From Tuctoria greenei (Eukaryota > Streptophyta > Magnoliopsida > Poales > Poaceae), in the NCBI GenBank assembly GCA_036927565.1, contig JAYESD010000001.1, positions 11,532,001 through 11,596,000 of the forward strand: DNA of 64,000 bases, given 5' to 3'. The notes beneath the pieces were generated by a model. The model was not told the origin of the DNA and did no database searches. It was given only the letters and a program-made list of their open reading frames with translations. The position numbers and the translations under genes are program-made. Positions 52,856 to 64,000 of this stretch are shown here, in pieces. Every line of letters begins with the position of its first letter. The stretch's first letter is position 1.

Positions 52856-55800
52856 ATGAAGTTGGGACTCCCCAAGAGTCGCATCGGGAGCAAGAATGAG
52901 TTGTCTAGGGTCCGGACCTACATGGGATGGTCCAGCGACTCCTTCGATAATGACATTCGCTACGGCAAGCTTCCCTTCGAGAAGGAGTGAGACGGAGATA
53001 TGGTGTACTTACTTGGGTACGCCATGGCGGGTTTGATCCCACCTTCCTCAACTTTCTTTCTGATGCTGCTTGATTTCTATGGTCTGCAGCTCCACCATCT
53101 AGGACCCCACTCAATCTTGCTAGTGGCGACTTTCGTCCACTTTTGCGAGATGTGGGTGGGCGTGCCTCCTTGCGTGGAGTTGTTCTGGACTTTCTTCACT
53201 GTCCACCCGACCAGGAAGAGTGATGAGTTCATCGGCTTCTACTACTTCGTGAAGCGGAAAAACTCTCCCCTCAAGTACTTGAGGTCCTTCCCTTCCGGCA
53301 AGTGGGACGACTGGAAGAAATACTGGGTGTTCATCACTGTCGAGGGACACGAGAGGCTAGAGTTGCCTGAAGGCCTTCCTCGCGTTGACACCGACACTTG
53401 GAGTGACGTGCTGGAGCTGTCGAGGGAGTACAGACCCATCCTGGACAGAATCCAGGAGTGTGTTGAAGGTGGGGTGACCCCGCAGATGGTCTTCGGCAAC
53501 TTCTTGACAAACAGGTGGGCCCTGCTGAGGGCTAGGATCCGGCCTGCCTGGGCCTTCAACAGTGAGATGGACACCAACCGCATTGAGGTCGGCTTGGACA
53601 CCAACTTGACCGGTGAAGCCTTGAAGACCCATCTCAAGAAGTTTCAGCCTGGGAACATCGACCCTGGCGACGTGTCTCCACCGGCGGCCCTCCTGCCTCT
53701 GAATATGATACCAGAGGAGTGCAGAGAGCTCCGGAGGAAGATGCTGTTGTTGGACGACTTGGGCGTGGTGGAGAGGCGATCAACCTCCAGGGTGTCAATC
53801 CCCGGAGCTTCTGAAGGCGGCTCCACTCCCGCCCCAAAGCCAAGAACCGAAGTCGTAGGCAAGGGCAAGGAGTTGGTCGAGCCCTCAAGCCGCAAGAGGA
53901 AGCTGAAGCATGCCGATGGGAGGTCCGTCAGACCTTCTCCTTCCATGATGGCTCCTTCTCCCCGGCGGAGGAGGTCTTCGGTGGCGGCAACCACACCAGC
54001 ATCGGCATCTCCCAGAGTGCTAGCTCCGGCCATGTGGCTCCGGTACCAGGGCCTGTTGAGGGCTCTGGTTCTGGGGGTCCTTCTCAGCCGAGGGGGGCCT
54101 CAACCGAGGTGATGCCGACGGCAGCACCAAGCTCCGGGGAACCTTTCGGAGCTACCATGCTAGTGGCAACAGGGTTCGGCCCCGAGCGTCCGGGGAAGAG
54201 GTTCCACGCTAGCTAGAGCGGAAGCCTTCCGAGGTAAATTTGGTTTTTACCTCAGTTGGTTGTTTTTTGTTGCAACTGTGTTTTGAGTTTCTTCATCCTT
54301 CATCCACAGAGTGCCAAAGAAAGGAGCTGAAGCTCCGATTCCTACACTAGTAGCTGAGGCTGTGCAGGTGGAGGCTCTGGCTCCAATCCCAGCACCGCCT
54401 CAAGAGGTGGCTGAGGCCGCGACAGCTCCGATGCTGGTTGTCGTGGTCCTAGACCTCGACTCATCCCCAGAAGCTCCTGTGGTAGCGCCGGACCACGGGA
54501 ATGAAGATGTACCAGCGGCACTTGCCCCAGAGGTTGAAGCTCTGGGTTTGGATGCTGAAATGATGGACGCTCCGGCCTCAGAGCCGGAGGTAGCTGAAGT
54601 TTTGGCCCTAGAGCCGGACGTTGCTGACGCCCCGGTAGTGGAGCCGGTGGTTGACGAAGCCCCGACGATAGAGTCGGGTGTTGATGAAGCCCCGACGGTA
54701 GAGCCTGTGACTGATGAAGTTCCGGCGGTAGAGCCGGTCGTCAAAGAAGTTCCGGCGCCTGAGCTGGCTGCTGCACAGGTGCCGGCGCCCGAGCCCATGA
54801 TGGTCGAAGCGTCAGCGCCTGAGCCAGTGGTGGAGGAGGCGCCAGCGTCGGAGCTGGAAGTAACTTTAGCTCCGACCAAACCTTCAACGCCTGCCCCGAA
54901 GGTAGTGGTCCCGGAGGTGCCCGTGCCTGAGCCAGGGTGCTGAGATGAAGTTGTCGGCCCCCAACCCGAGGGACCAGTTGTTGATGACCTGGCGGCGGGA
55001 CCTTCGGAGCCAACTCCGGAGGTCGAAACTTCTGTTGCAGGGCCTTCCTCGGCGGCGGCCGAGGCTATCCCGGAGGGCGGCCCTAGTGCCGTAGAAGCTC
55101 AGGGGACCGCTCTTGTACAGTGGGACCCGATTTTTATCACGGGGAACCCACTGGAGCCATCGGAGAAGACCCTGGTAGGCCCAGAGCCAATCCCTTTGTC
55201 GTTGTCTATCGACAACGCCTGCTCCAGTCTTTGTCAGGTCCAGTTGGCTTTTTACCACGACAGCAAGGCCCTCGAGGAGGAGCGCCAAACTCTTAGGAGG
55301 TGGCGCAACCGGCTCCAATTCGAGACCAAGCTGGCGCAGTCGAGGCTGGCTGACGACAAGGAGTGTGTGAATAAGGAGAAGGTCCGGTTGGAGTACTGGG
55401 GTAAGATGTTGGACAAGAGGGAAAGCATGTTGCTATCCCTCGACAACTAGTCCCGGGCCATCCACGAACAGGATGTAGCTGCTAATAACGCAGCAAATGA
55501 TCGCGGGGAGAAGCTCAGTGCCATCCACGACAGCCTCGTCAAGCACCGGGAGGCCCTTGAGGAGCGGGAGAAAAAGCTCGAAGATGAAGAGCAAAAACTC
55601 CTGGAGCTGCGGGATGACCTCGTGAAGAGGGAGGAAGATCTTACTCAGAGGCTAACTCTGGGTGACAAGAGTCTCGCAGAGCGTACCAAGAAGTTGGATG
55701 AACGCTGCAAGAAAGAGGAGAAGAAGGCCTGGCAGCGAGGACAGGACCTCAACAAGAGGTAGGATGAAATTGCAGCCAGGGAGAAGAAGGTGCGGGGCCA

Positions 55801-56347
55801 GGAGAAGGACCTGGTCGACCGCCAGAACAAGATCCACCTCCGGGAGGAGGAGCTCAGTAAACTCGAAAGGCAGGTTGCTGAAAACATTCAGCAGAATGCC
55901 AAAGAGGTTGAGTGCCTTGCCCGGGATAATTCGGAGCTTGCGGCGACCAGAAGATCCTTGGAGGAGATGCGAGGCACAAGGGCTGCGGAGTTCCAACAAG
56001 TTTGGGACTTCTTGGGCAAAGCCAACAATGCGCTGAGGCCAATGGGTTTTAGCCTCGTGTGTTTGTATGATCCAGAGCCGGAGCTGGACCAGGCGTTGCA
56101 GGCGTTGAGTTCGGCAGGCAACAAGCTCACCAAGATGGGCGATGTCATCGCAGACCAGCTGGAAACCGAGGGACAATCCTTGGCGAAGAACGTCGTAGAA
56201 TACGTGCTGACGTGCTACACAAGTCGGGACCCTCAGTTCCCACTGTACCTGGTGCTTGAAGGCCCCATCGACGGAGAGGGATAAGCCGCCCAAGCCAGCG
56301 TGTCAGAGGTTGCCCAGAAGGTCGCCTCGTTCTTCCATAGGGTCTAG
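52856..56347 (+). pseudogene. Gypsy-3 antisense gene (Tat aORF)
   Basis: Third copy of the antisense gene. It starts MKLGLPKSRIGSKNE at 52856 and has a TGA at 52988. It then runs as a long open frame from 53000 to 54112 through YAMAGLIPPSSTFF, HHLGPHSILLVATF and FNSEMDTNRIEVGL. A frameshift near 54030 is followed by a 76-bp intron at 54234-54309. Next come a Val/Pro/Glu-rich repeat region (EVPAVEPVVKEVP type) and TGA near 54941. The coiled coil, with stops near 55450 and 55760, reaches the C-terminus SEVAQKVASFFHRV at 56347. The intron matches those of the other two copies in position and size. Confidence 0.83.
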
Positions 56348-57664
56348 GACTCTCTCTTTGTAGCTCTCGCTTGTATCCTCTCTTCTTTTTCTCCAATTTT
56401 GTAATCTCTTGTCTCAAGATGAATGAAATCCAAGTTTTTATGAATTTCATTTTTTGTCTTCAACATCTTTGTCTCACTTGGCCCCCTGGTAGATGTACAC
56501 AATTTGATTGTGAACATGTACCAAGAGGATGTAGCACTTTGTTGAATACTTGTGTGCTTCGAACTTGTAGAATGTAGGTCTGAAGTCTTCGATAGTAGAG
56601 GCCCCATGAGGTTGTTGGAGCTTAGTAGCTCCTGCATTGACCATCGTCGAAGCTTAGTAGCTCCGGCAGCAGTCTCCATCAACACGTGGAGCGTTGATAG
56701 CAAGTCCTCTGGGGTGTCGGAGCTTGGTAGCTTCGGCAGTGACCTCTGTCAACACGCGGTGTGTCGACAGCAGGCCCCACTATGGAGTCTTCCCACCATC
56801 TTTTCTTCACATTGACGGTTGGCCCCTGGCTTTACCGGAGCTTAGTAGCTCCAGCGACGCTCGCTATTAATGTTTGGAACATCGACAACAAGCCACCTTA
56901 GGGGATGTCAGAGCTTTGGTAGCTCCGGTCATTCACCATCATCATGGGATCTTTATTTTTCCTGCACACTGAAGTCATGGAAAGTAGTAAAATCCATTTC
57001 CTATCTATAACTCAATTATGACTTACTATTCCCGAGAAAGTTTTAGGTCAAACACAATTCTAAATACAATCAAGTGCTCTGGCTTGTTTCCTCCAGGTCC
57101 GATCGTTTCTGGACTCGCCTTACTTCGGCCTGCCGAGGTGTAGGTAGAGTGGCATACATAGGGTGCATGACCAGGCTAAGTCGATAGCACACTCCGGACC
57201 TAGATTGGCTTGGCGGCATTTAGACGAGTAGACCATTAACAATGTTTAGACCCGGAAGAATTGACAATGCAACTTGAATTATACTTGAATTGGTCAAGCT
57301 AAAGTTTCTTAAGAATTGCACAACTTTGTTATAGACAAGAAAGAGAAAAATAAAAAATATTGAGCCTGTACAAAATAAATGCACGTGGAGTCTGTTTTCA
57401 CACAATGATGTCTTTCATTATAGGTTTGGGGTACAGGGGAAACAAGTACACTCTTAGGGTACGGAACCAGGCTAAGTGTGTTTCATTTCTCATTTTACCC
57501 AAGGTAGCTAGCTACACTTTTAGTTCTGAGACTGTGACAAGTGTTGCCTGAACTTTGCGGACCTTCCGGGGAAGGTCCGGCTGTTCTCCCGGAGGAGTTA
57601 CCCGACTCTGTACAATGACTCTATAACATACATCACATGTAACTACAGACTCACCTCCGTGATA
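56348..57664. other. Gypsy-3 convergent spacer with hairpin array
   Basis: Non-coding. GGAGCTTAGTAGCTCC-type inverted repeats at about 56620-56940 match the arrays in gypsy-1 and gypsy-2. The 3' tail of the antisense gene contains AGATGAATGAAATC, also seen after the gypsy-2 copy. Confidence 0.7.
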
Positions 57665-59077
57665 TTAAGCGTAGAACTTACAGAGGTGCTCAATGTTCCA
57701 AGGATTTGGGAGCGGTGTCCCATCCTCGGTTTCCAAGTGAACGCATCCGGGACAGGATACTTTGATCACTCGGAAAGGTCCTTCCCAGATGGGGGAGAGT
57801 TTGTTTAACCCTTCGTGAGTTTGTATTCTCCGTAGCACCAGATCGCCTTCCTCGAGCTGTCGGCTGTGAACATGCCTTTGGTGATAGCGCCGAAGAGTTT
57901 GGCGGTATCAAGCATTCCGAACAGCTGCTCGGCACCTTCCCTCTTCAAGGAGGTCAAGGTCTTCGCGTCGGAGCTGGTCCTGCGCGGCATCATCGAAGGT
58001 CCGAACCCGGAGCAACCACAAGGTGATTTTCGGAGGAAGGACTGCTTCAGCTCCGTACACAAGGAAGAAGGGTGTCTCTCCAGTTGACTGGTTTGGAGTT
58101 GTCCTATTGGCCCACAGTGTGGGCGGAATCTCTTTGATCCAGTTGGCTCCATGTTTTTTCATGCGCTCGTATGTGCGCGTCTTGAGTCCTTTTAGGATTT
58201 CCGCATTTGCTCTCTCGGCTTGGCCATTGCTTGCCGAGTAAGCTACAGATGCGTAGCTGACCTGAATGCCGAGGTCTTCGCAATATCCTTGGAATGCAGA
58301 GCTTGTGAACTGGGTCCCATTATCAGTTATGATCTTGTTTGGGACTCCAAATCTGCATATGATGGACTTCAAGAAGTTGATAGCTGATTGCTTGTTTATT
58401 GTCACAACTAGAGTTGCTTCTGGCCATTTGATGAACTTGTCAATGGCAACGTACAGGAACTTATAACCTTCGACGGCTCTTGGGAAAGGTCCTAAGATAT
58501 CCATGCCCCACACAGCGAAAGGCCATGTAGGAGGTATCATTTGTAGAGGCTGAGCTGGTGTGTGAATTTGCTTTGCGTGGAACTGGTATGCTTCACATTT
58601 CTTCACTAGCTCAGTTGCATCCTGGAGCATTGTAGGCCAGTAGAAGCCATGCCGGAAGGCTTTACCGACCAGCGTGCGGGAAGACATGTGGTTCCCACAC
58701 TCGCCTCCATGGATTTCTGCGAGGAGCTCACAGCCTTCTTCCCTTGTAATGCACCGCATTAGGACGTCGTTGGCATCACGCTGGTAGATATCCCATTCTA
58801 CCAGTGTGTATCTTTTAGCCAATCTGACTATCCGGTCAGCGGATACATTATCTTCAGGAAGGAAATTATCTTTCAAGTAGCTCCGGATCTCCGATATCCA
58901 TGCATCGGAGCTAGCATGAGGATTTGAGTCTTGCGTGCTGGTTTGCTCGGAGCTTCCTGCAGCACCTACGACCCTTGATGGACGCCATGGTAACAGGGCC
59001 ATCGAGGCTGCCAGCTTCGAGGTGCTGGTCTCGCCCCCTTCACTCAGTTCGGCAGGCTGAGCTGTAGGTTTAGACAA
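57665..59077 (-). pseudogene. Gypsy-3 integrase, core intact
   Basis: A 389-codon open frame (57908-59077) carries the zinc region (IHGGECGNHMSS to KKCEAYQFHA, one Cys lost), GMDILGPFP, IITDNGTQFTS and GQAERANAEI. All three catalytic acids are present, the only copy in the window with an uninterrupted integrase core. The C-terminus after AVRNA is frame-shifted and ends at 57665. Confidence 0.9.
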
Positions 59078-60349
59078 CCTCCAGACGAAGGTTCCGTCGG
59101 GAGCCGGAGCCCCGATTGAAGCTTTTGTTAAGAGTTCTTCGGCTTCAGCTTTGTTGAGACGCTGTACATGGCAAAGATCCAGGACGTCAAAGTTCTTCTG
59201 AAGCTTCTGGACTTCAAGTAGGTATGCAGCTAGTTGAGGGTTGTTGCAGCATCATTCACCTTTGACTTGTTTTACAACAAGCTGTGAATCACCCTTTACC
59301 AACAGCTGCTTGACACCATATGATAGTGCCACCTTGAGTCCATAAATTCATGCTTCATACTCTGCCATGTTGTTGGTCGCCTTGAAGTCAAGGTGCATAG
59401 TGTATTTAACCTTCTCCCCGATCGGAGCGAGGAGGAGGATTCCAGCTCTGGCACCCTGCTTCTGCATGGAGCCATTGAAGTAGAGAGTCTAGTGAGGCTC
59501 AGTGAAGATCGGAACCTTGGGTTCCGACTTCTGCTCACTGGGGCCCCCAGGATTTGATGGAGAGGGGGTCCATCCCGCCATGAAGTCCGCCAATGCTTGA
59601 CTCTTGATCGCTTGTCTTGGAACGAATTCAAGGTCAAACTCGGCTAATTCTGCTGCCCACTTTGCAATGTTCCCAGATATGGGGTTATGCAAGATTGCAC
59701 GTAGTGGATAAGAGGTTACCACTGAAATCTTGTGAGCTTGGAAGTAGTGTCGAAGCTTCCTAGAGGCAATAAGAACTGCGTAGAGCAGCTTATGCACCTC
59801 CAGGTACCGAGTCTTAGCATCATGGAGTACTTCGCTGATGAAGTACACTGGGCACTGGACCGTCCGGACCCTCCAGAAGGGGCCCGGAGCTTCCTCCTCA
59901 TCTACCCGGACCCTCCCGGAGGGGTCTGGACCTTGTTTGAGGACCTCTGGGTTCCGGTTGGAGGAACTCGGAGCTTCTTCTGAAGTGACCCAGACCTTCC
60001 AGGAGGGATCCGGATCTTGTTGCTCAGTAGCAGTGACTCCTTCATTTGAAGAAGATGGATCCTCTGGCGTCTCGCCTTGAGGATCCGGGTCTGGGAGCTG
60101 GGACCCAGACTCGACTTCAGATAGCTCCGGACCCTCCCGAAGGGGTCTGGATTCCTGAACTAGAGATGGTTCTAGTCTTTCCGCAACCAAGACCATCCTG
60201 ACAACTTCGTCAGTTGCCGAAATGTAAAGCAGGAGTGACTCACCAGGGTTCAGAGCTACCAAGGTTGGTAGGCTGGTGAGGAGCTGCTTCAGCTCCTGGA
60301 ATGTCTTATTTGCTTCTTCAAACCATTGGAATGGTCCGGACTTCCTCAA
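59078..60349 (-). pseudogene. Gypsy-3 RNase H region with long internal linker
   Basis: An open frame at 59489-60349 shows the first RNase H interrupted by about 110 residues of acidic, Pro/Ser-rich linker (repeats such as DPSGRVRVDEEEAPG). It resumes at VYFISEVLHDAKTRYLEVHK. In the second RNase H the first Asp is Asn (LYFNGS, 59474-59476), TAG precedes it near 59490, and another stop follows NNMAEYEA. VKGDSQL is kept. The second RNase H is inactive. Confidence 0.87.
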
Positions 60350-61249
60350 TAGCTTGAAGAAGGGTAGCGCCCGTTCCGCCAGTCTTGAGATGAACCGGCT
60401 GAGGGCAGCTAGACATCCAGTCAGCTTCTAGACATCCTTGATGCGGGCTGGTGGTCGCATGTCTTCAATAGCTTTAATCTTCGCCGGATTCTCTTCTATT
60501 CCTCGGTGGTTCACCAAGAATCCAAGAAGCTTTCCGGAGCTAATCCTGAAGACACACTTGACCGGGTTCAGCTTCATGCATGTGATTCGCAACTTGTCGA
60601 AGACAGCTTGCAAGGTGTCAAGAAATGACTCCTTGTTCTTGATCTTAACGACGATGTCATCAACATACACTTCCACTACATCTCTAATGAGCTCGCCAAA
60701 AGTTTTGTACATAGCTCGTATAAACGTTGAAGTAACATTTTTTAGACCGAATGGCATGGCAGTGTAACAATATAATCCATCTATTGTGATGAAGGAAGTA
60801 TGCTCTTCATCTTCCCTAGACATTCTGATTTGATGATACCCAGAATATGCGTCTAGGAAACACAACAATTCACACCCAGAGGTGGAATCCACTATCTGAT
60901 CTATTCTAGGTAGTGGGAATGGATCCTTTGGACATGCCTTATTCAGTGTAGTGTAGTCGATACACATCTGAAGCTTCCCACCGGCCTTAGGTACAACGAC
61001 TGGGTTTGCCAGCCATTTTGGGTGGAAGACTTCTCAGATGAATTCAGCTTCGAGCAACTTCTTCACTTCTTAACGTATGAAGTGTTGTCGCTCTACTGAT
61101 TGCTTCCGAGGCTTCTGGTGTACAAGCCGAGCGTCGGGATAAATCTTCAGATTGTGCTCAATCACTTCCCTAGGGATCCTAGGCATTTGTGACGGTTGCC
61201 AGGCAAACACGTCGACGTTAGCCCGGAGGAAAGTGATGAGCGCGAGTTC
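60350..61249 (-). pseudogene. Gypsy-3 reverse transcriptase
   Basis: Motifs are CIDYTTLNKACPKDPFPLP, FLDAYSGYHQIRMS, AMPFGLKNVTST and VEVYVDDIVVKIK (catalytic box near 60665). Stops are TAA at about 61075, TGA near 61034 and TAG at about 60428 (in KLTGCL context). Confidence 0.88.
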
Positions 61250-62110
61250 CTATTTGTCATTCAGACCTCACGATATACGGGTGGTCTGAGCAGCGTTGGA
61301 ACCGATTTGGACGACTTTGATGGGAATGTCGGTGTCGCCGCTTGGTTGCACGCGAGGTGCGGAGGTTGAGCCTCGATGACGAATGCTCGGGGGTTTCGGA
61401 GCTTGCTCCTTTCTGGATTCTTCCTCCTGCGCTGTAGCAAGCACGTGGAGTTCTTTCAGAGCTGTCACTCCGGCAGTGCGATCTCCACGGATCCGGAGAA
61501 CACCGGCTGGTGTTGGTATCTTCAACACCAAGTAGCCATAATGAGCAGCAGCCATGAACTTGTATAAGGTTGGCCTACCCAAAATGGCGTTGAAGGGTAA
61601 GCTGATCTACGCCACGTCGAAGACCAACTTCTCAGAACGGTAATTCTCCTGGGTCCTGAAGGTCACAGGAAGAGTAATTGCACCGAGTGGGGTTATGGCC
61701 CCCGGACCTACTCCAGAGAAAGGTCGAGATGGGCGAAGGTCCGAAGGTCGGAGCTGAAGCTTGACGAAGGCTTCAAAGCTTATGAGGTTCAGCCCCGAAC
61801 CTCCGTCCACCATTACATGGTGGAGTTGGATGTTGTTGATGGTCTGAGATACCATCAATGGGAGTTGTCCAGCTCCGATCATATTCTGAGGGCAGTCTAA
61901 TGCATCGAAAGTGATGGCAGTGTCCATCCACTTCCGGTACGGCTCTGCCCTGGCTGTGGAAGCTACTGAGGCCATGTCCCGCTGCATAGTCTTGAGGACA
62001 CGGCGGGAGGTGATGTCCCACGAACCACCAAAGATGGTCTTCATAGTTTTCCGACATTCATTACCGGAGACATCGGAGTCATCGTCGACGGAGGTGTAAA
62101 CAGCCTTCAA
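61250..62110 (-). pseudogene. Gypsy-3 aspartic protease, ending in the conserved TAG
   Basis: Active site VMVDGGSGLNLIS (near 61800) and second loop FNAILGRPTLYKFMAA. A stop replaces His near 61607. TGA at about 61270 precedes GLNDK, and the polyprotein TAG is at 61250-61252. Gag reads into protease in one frame here (EELGFQDPKKVLKAVYTS). Confidence 0.87.
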
Positions 62111-63663
62111 GACCTTTTTAGGGTCTTGGAAGCCTAACTCCTCTTTAGTTGGAGCTTCGTCGACTTTCTATTTTCCTTCCCTTTGATAGAAATGAACTTC
62201 TTCTTGGCGCTTGTTGCAGTGCTCGACAAGGTTCTGGACCTCCCGGGAGTCTTCCAGGTTGTGGCTGTTCGAATTGTGTATAGGACACCACATCTTGGAG
62301 CTACCACCATCTTCAGATGATGGCCGAGGTCGTTTCTTAGGGCATGGCCCTCAGCCACCCAGAGCTGCAGCAGCTACAACAGTTGGTGTGCCGCCGACGA
62401 CTTTTTCTTGTCGTTGGACTTTTTCTTCCTTTTTGCACTCCCGGAAGTAGTGGCTTCACACTTGGAGGATTTTTTGTTGTCCTCCGGAGGTGGTTGGGAG
62501 TGTATTTCACGGCCCTCCGCAGCTTTGGTGCATTTGTCTGCCAAGCTGAAGAGTTTTGTGACGCTGGTGATCTCCTTGCTCGTCAGCTTCTCCAGCATCT
62601 TCTTGTCTTGTACGCCCAGTCTAAATGTCACAATAACAGAGGCGCTGGAGATAGAAGGAATAGTGTTTCGTACCTAGGAGAACCTCTAGATGAAGGATCG
62701 CAGGGACTCTCCCCCCTTCTGCTTGACAGCAAAAAGGTCCAGTTCGGTGCCTGGTCGTGTGTATGAACTCCCAAAATTCGCGGTGAACTGTTGGCACAGT
62801 TCCACCCAACTGTTGATGGAGTCGGGCGGAAGGCTCATGAACCAGGACCTGGCGGTCCCAGTCAAAGCCACGGGGAAATAGTTGGCCATTACGGCCTCAT
62901 TGCCTCCGGCCGCAAGGATTGTGGTGGAGTATATTTGGAGAAACTCGGCGGAATTGACAATCCCGTCAAATTTCTGCTGCGGGTTAGGACGGAAATTTTG
63001 TGGCCATCTGACCATGTGTAGGTGCATGGCCAGGGCAGAACAACCTCCTCCTACTCCCTCGGGAGCAGGATTGTCTCAAGACTCTCGCCTTTCGCGAGCG
63101 CGCTCGATATGGATGCGGCCATCCTGTTGACGGTAACGACGATCAAGCTCCGCCCGGAGGTCTTGAGTTGAAAGCCTGGTTACCGTATGGGTGCGTCGCG
63201 CCCCGGAAGGCAGCGACGTCGCTTGTTGAGATTCAACACACCTCCTATATTGGGAAGCGTGTGGACCAAGTCTGCCCGACACGGTCTGATGCTACGATGG
63301 GGCCCGCCCCAAGGGGGGAGGACTTTGGTTGCTGATGCAATCGGCTTCTACTGCAACCAAATGTTCCACATCAGCCCTCCACTACTTCATTGCACCCTGG
63401 GTTGCACCTGGAGGTGGTGGGTGTTGGAGAAGAGCACGCGCGGCATGGAGCGCGTGTTCAGGGTTGTTGTTAGCCGATGCCGTGACCGACGCAGACGTCC
63501 CATCCCGCTGTCCAGCTTGATATGCGGGTGCGGATGGTGGCAGCGGTGGCACGACTCCTGCTGGAGCCACAGCACCTGCTAGTTGCTGCACGTTGGAGGG
63601 ATTGCCTCCAACAGGTTGCGCTGCAGGGTTGCCGTTGGACGATCCAGCAGCAGAGTTCACCAT
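62111..63663 (-). pseudogene. Gypsy-3 gag
   Basis: Starts MVNSAAGSSNGNP at 63663. N-terminal Pro/Ala-rich region, then MHLHMVRWPQNFRPNPQQKF. The capsid fold follows (ANYFPVALTGTARSWFMSLP, 62686-63027) and then a Lys-rich stretch. The zinc knuckle keeps C-X2-H-X4-H but the last Cys is Ser (HNLEDS). Frameshifts occur near 63080-63380, 62640 and 62370. Confidence 0.86.
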
Positions 63664-63701
63664 CTTTGAATCTCGGGCACACCCCTACCTGGCGCGCTAA
63701 C

Positions 63702-64000
63702 TGTCAGAGTGTTGTTTCGACATTTCTCCCGATACTACTGTTGGTAGCTCGCAGAGTTAGTAGTTAGGTATTGGGTGCGCAGAGATTCAGAACACGATGG
63801 CAAGTAGACACAAGGATTTACGTGGTTCGGGCCGCCTGAGCGTAATACCCTACTCCACGGGGTGTGTAGTTGTTGTATTGAGCATCTAAGGGTCGAGAGC
63901 TTCCGAGAGGGAGAAGAGCCCCCCTGTGTATCGCCGACCAGTCCTTTATAGTACAAGGACTCGTCGTTACACCGTTAGCCTGGACCGACATGTGGCCCTG
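63702..64000 (-). repeat. Gypsy-3 5' LTR (right), partial
   Basis: Starts TGTCAGAGTGTTG and matches 51476 onward, cut by the window end after 299 bp. The minus-strand primer site lies just left (complement of CTACCTGGCGCGCTAA, about 63685-63700). Confidence 0.9.

Larger units (their letters stand above)
51476..64000 (-). mobile_element. Gypsy-3: Tat-lineage element, 5' LTR cut by window end
   Basis: Same family as gypsy-1 and gypsy-2, gag-pol on minus. The left (3') LTR is at 51476-52318 and the right (5') LTR starts at 63702 and runs off the window. All domains from gag to integrase plus the antisense gene are present. The left LTR start is slightly irregular (TAGTCGGAGTG against TGTCAGAGTG on the right). 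GACAC at 51471-51475 is the expected duplication; its partner is outside. It shares a two-base TAA-creating change before RT with gypsy-1. Confidence 0.9.

Noticed and set aside
1..64000. tRNA, rRNA, snoRNA or microRNA genes
   Set aside because: I saw no cloverleaf-type box A/box B pair or rRNA sequence. The hairpin arrays are tandem retrotransposon repeats, not clear microRNA precursors.

Overview
ORGANISM AND SETTING. This is a plant nuclear genome, almost certainly a grass and probably panicoid. The evidence is the mix of Tat-lineage Ty3/gypsy elements carrying a large antisense gene, Ty1/copia elements, and a large CACTA (En/Spm) DNA transposon with the 'TCACAGGCGG' type of subterminal repeat. 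I see no intact host gene, tRNA or rRNA. The window looks like a retrotransposon-rich, gene-poor intergenic or pericentromeric block made of insertions within insertions.  LAYOUT. (1) 1-896: possible LTR fragment of an unclassified element. (2) 897-16757, minus: copia-1, split by gypsy-1 (1596-14538, plus, two 874-bp LTRs, target duplication AACGT). (3) 16759 to about 48925, plus: copia-2, truncated at both ends and split between integrase and reverse transcriptase by a 28.3-kb CACTA element (19121-47399, duplication ACG). (4) Inside the CACTA: a minus-strand TNPA-like/Ulp1 protease gene, two copies of an acidic-tailed accessory gene, tandem arrays of about 788 bp and 467 bp, a 5'-truncated TNPD transposase, and an intron-containing copy of a SUMO-conjugating E2 (SCE1/UBC9) gene. 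The second accessory copy is split by gypsy-2 (31190-42525, minus, duplication AGCGC). (5) 48926-51475: unrecognised non-coding DNA. (6) 51476 to beyond 64000, minus: gypsy-3, whose 5' LTR runs off the window.  HOW THE PARTS WORK. The three gypsy elements are one family. The order is LTR, gag, protease, RT, RNase H, a second RNase H, integrase, a hairpin-rich spacer, a convergently transcribed antisense gene with a 76-79 bp intron, and LTR. All copies carry stops, frameshifts or deletions, so mobilisation would have to be in trans. All three share an in-frame TAG between protease and RT.  MAIN POINT. The CACTA element holds genes for both directions of SUMO chemistry: a Ulp1/C48 SUMO-protease-like domain on one strand and a captured UBC9-type SUMO E2 on the other. 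Both are decayed here, but their catalytic residues can still be read. Nested target duplications give the relative insertion order. All frames, residue positions and LTR differences were read by eye.
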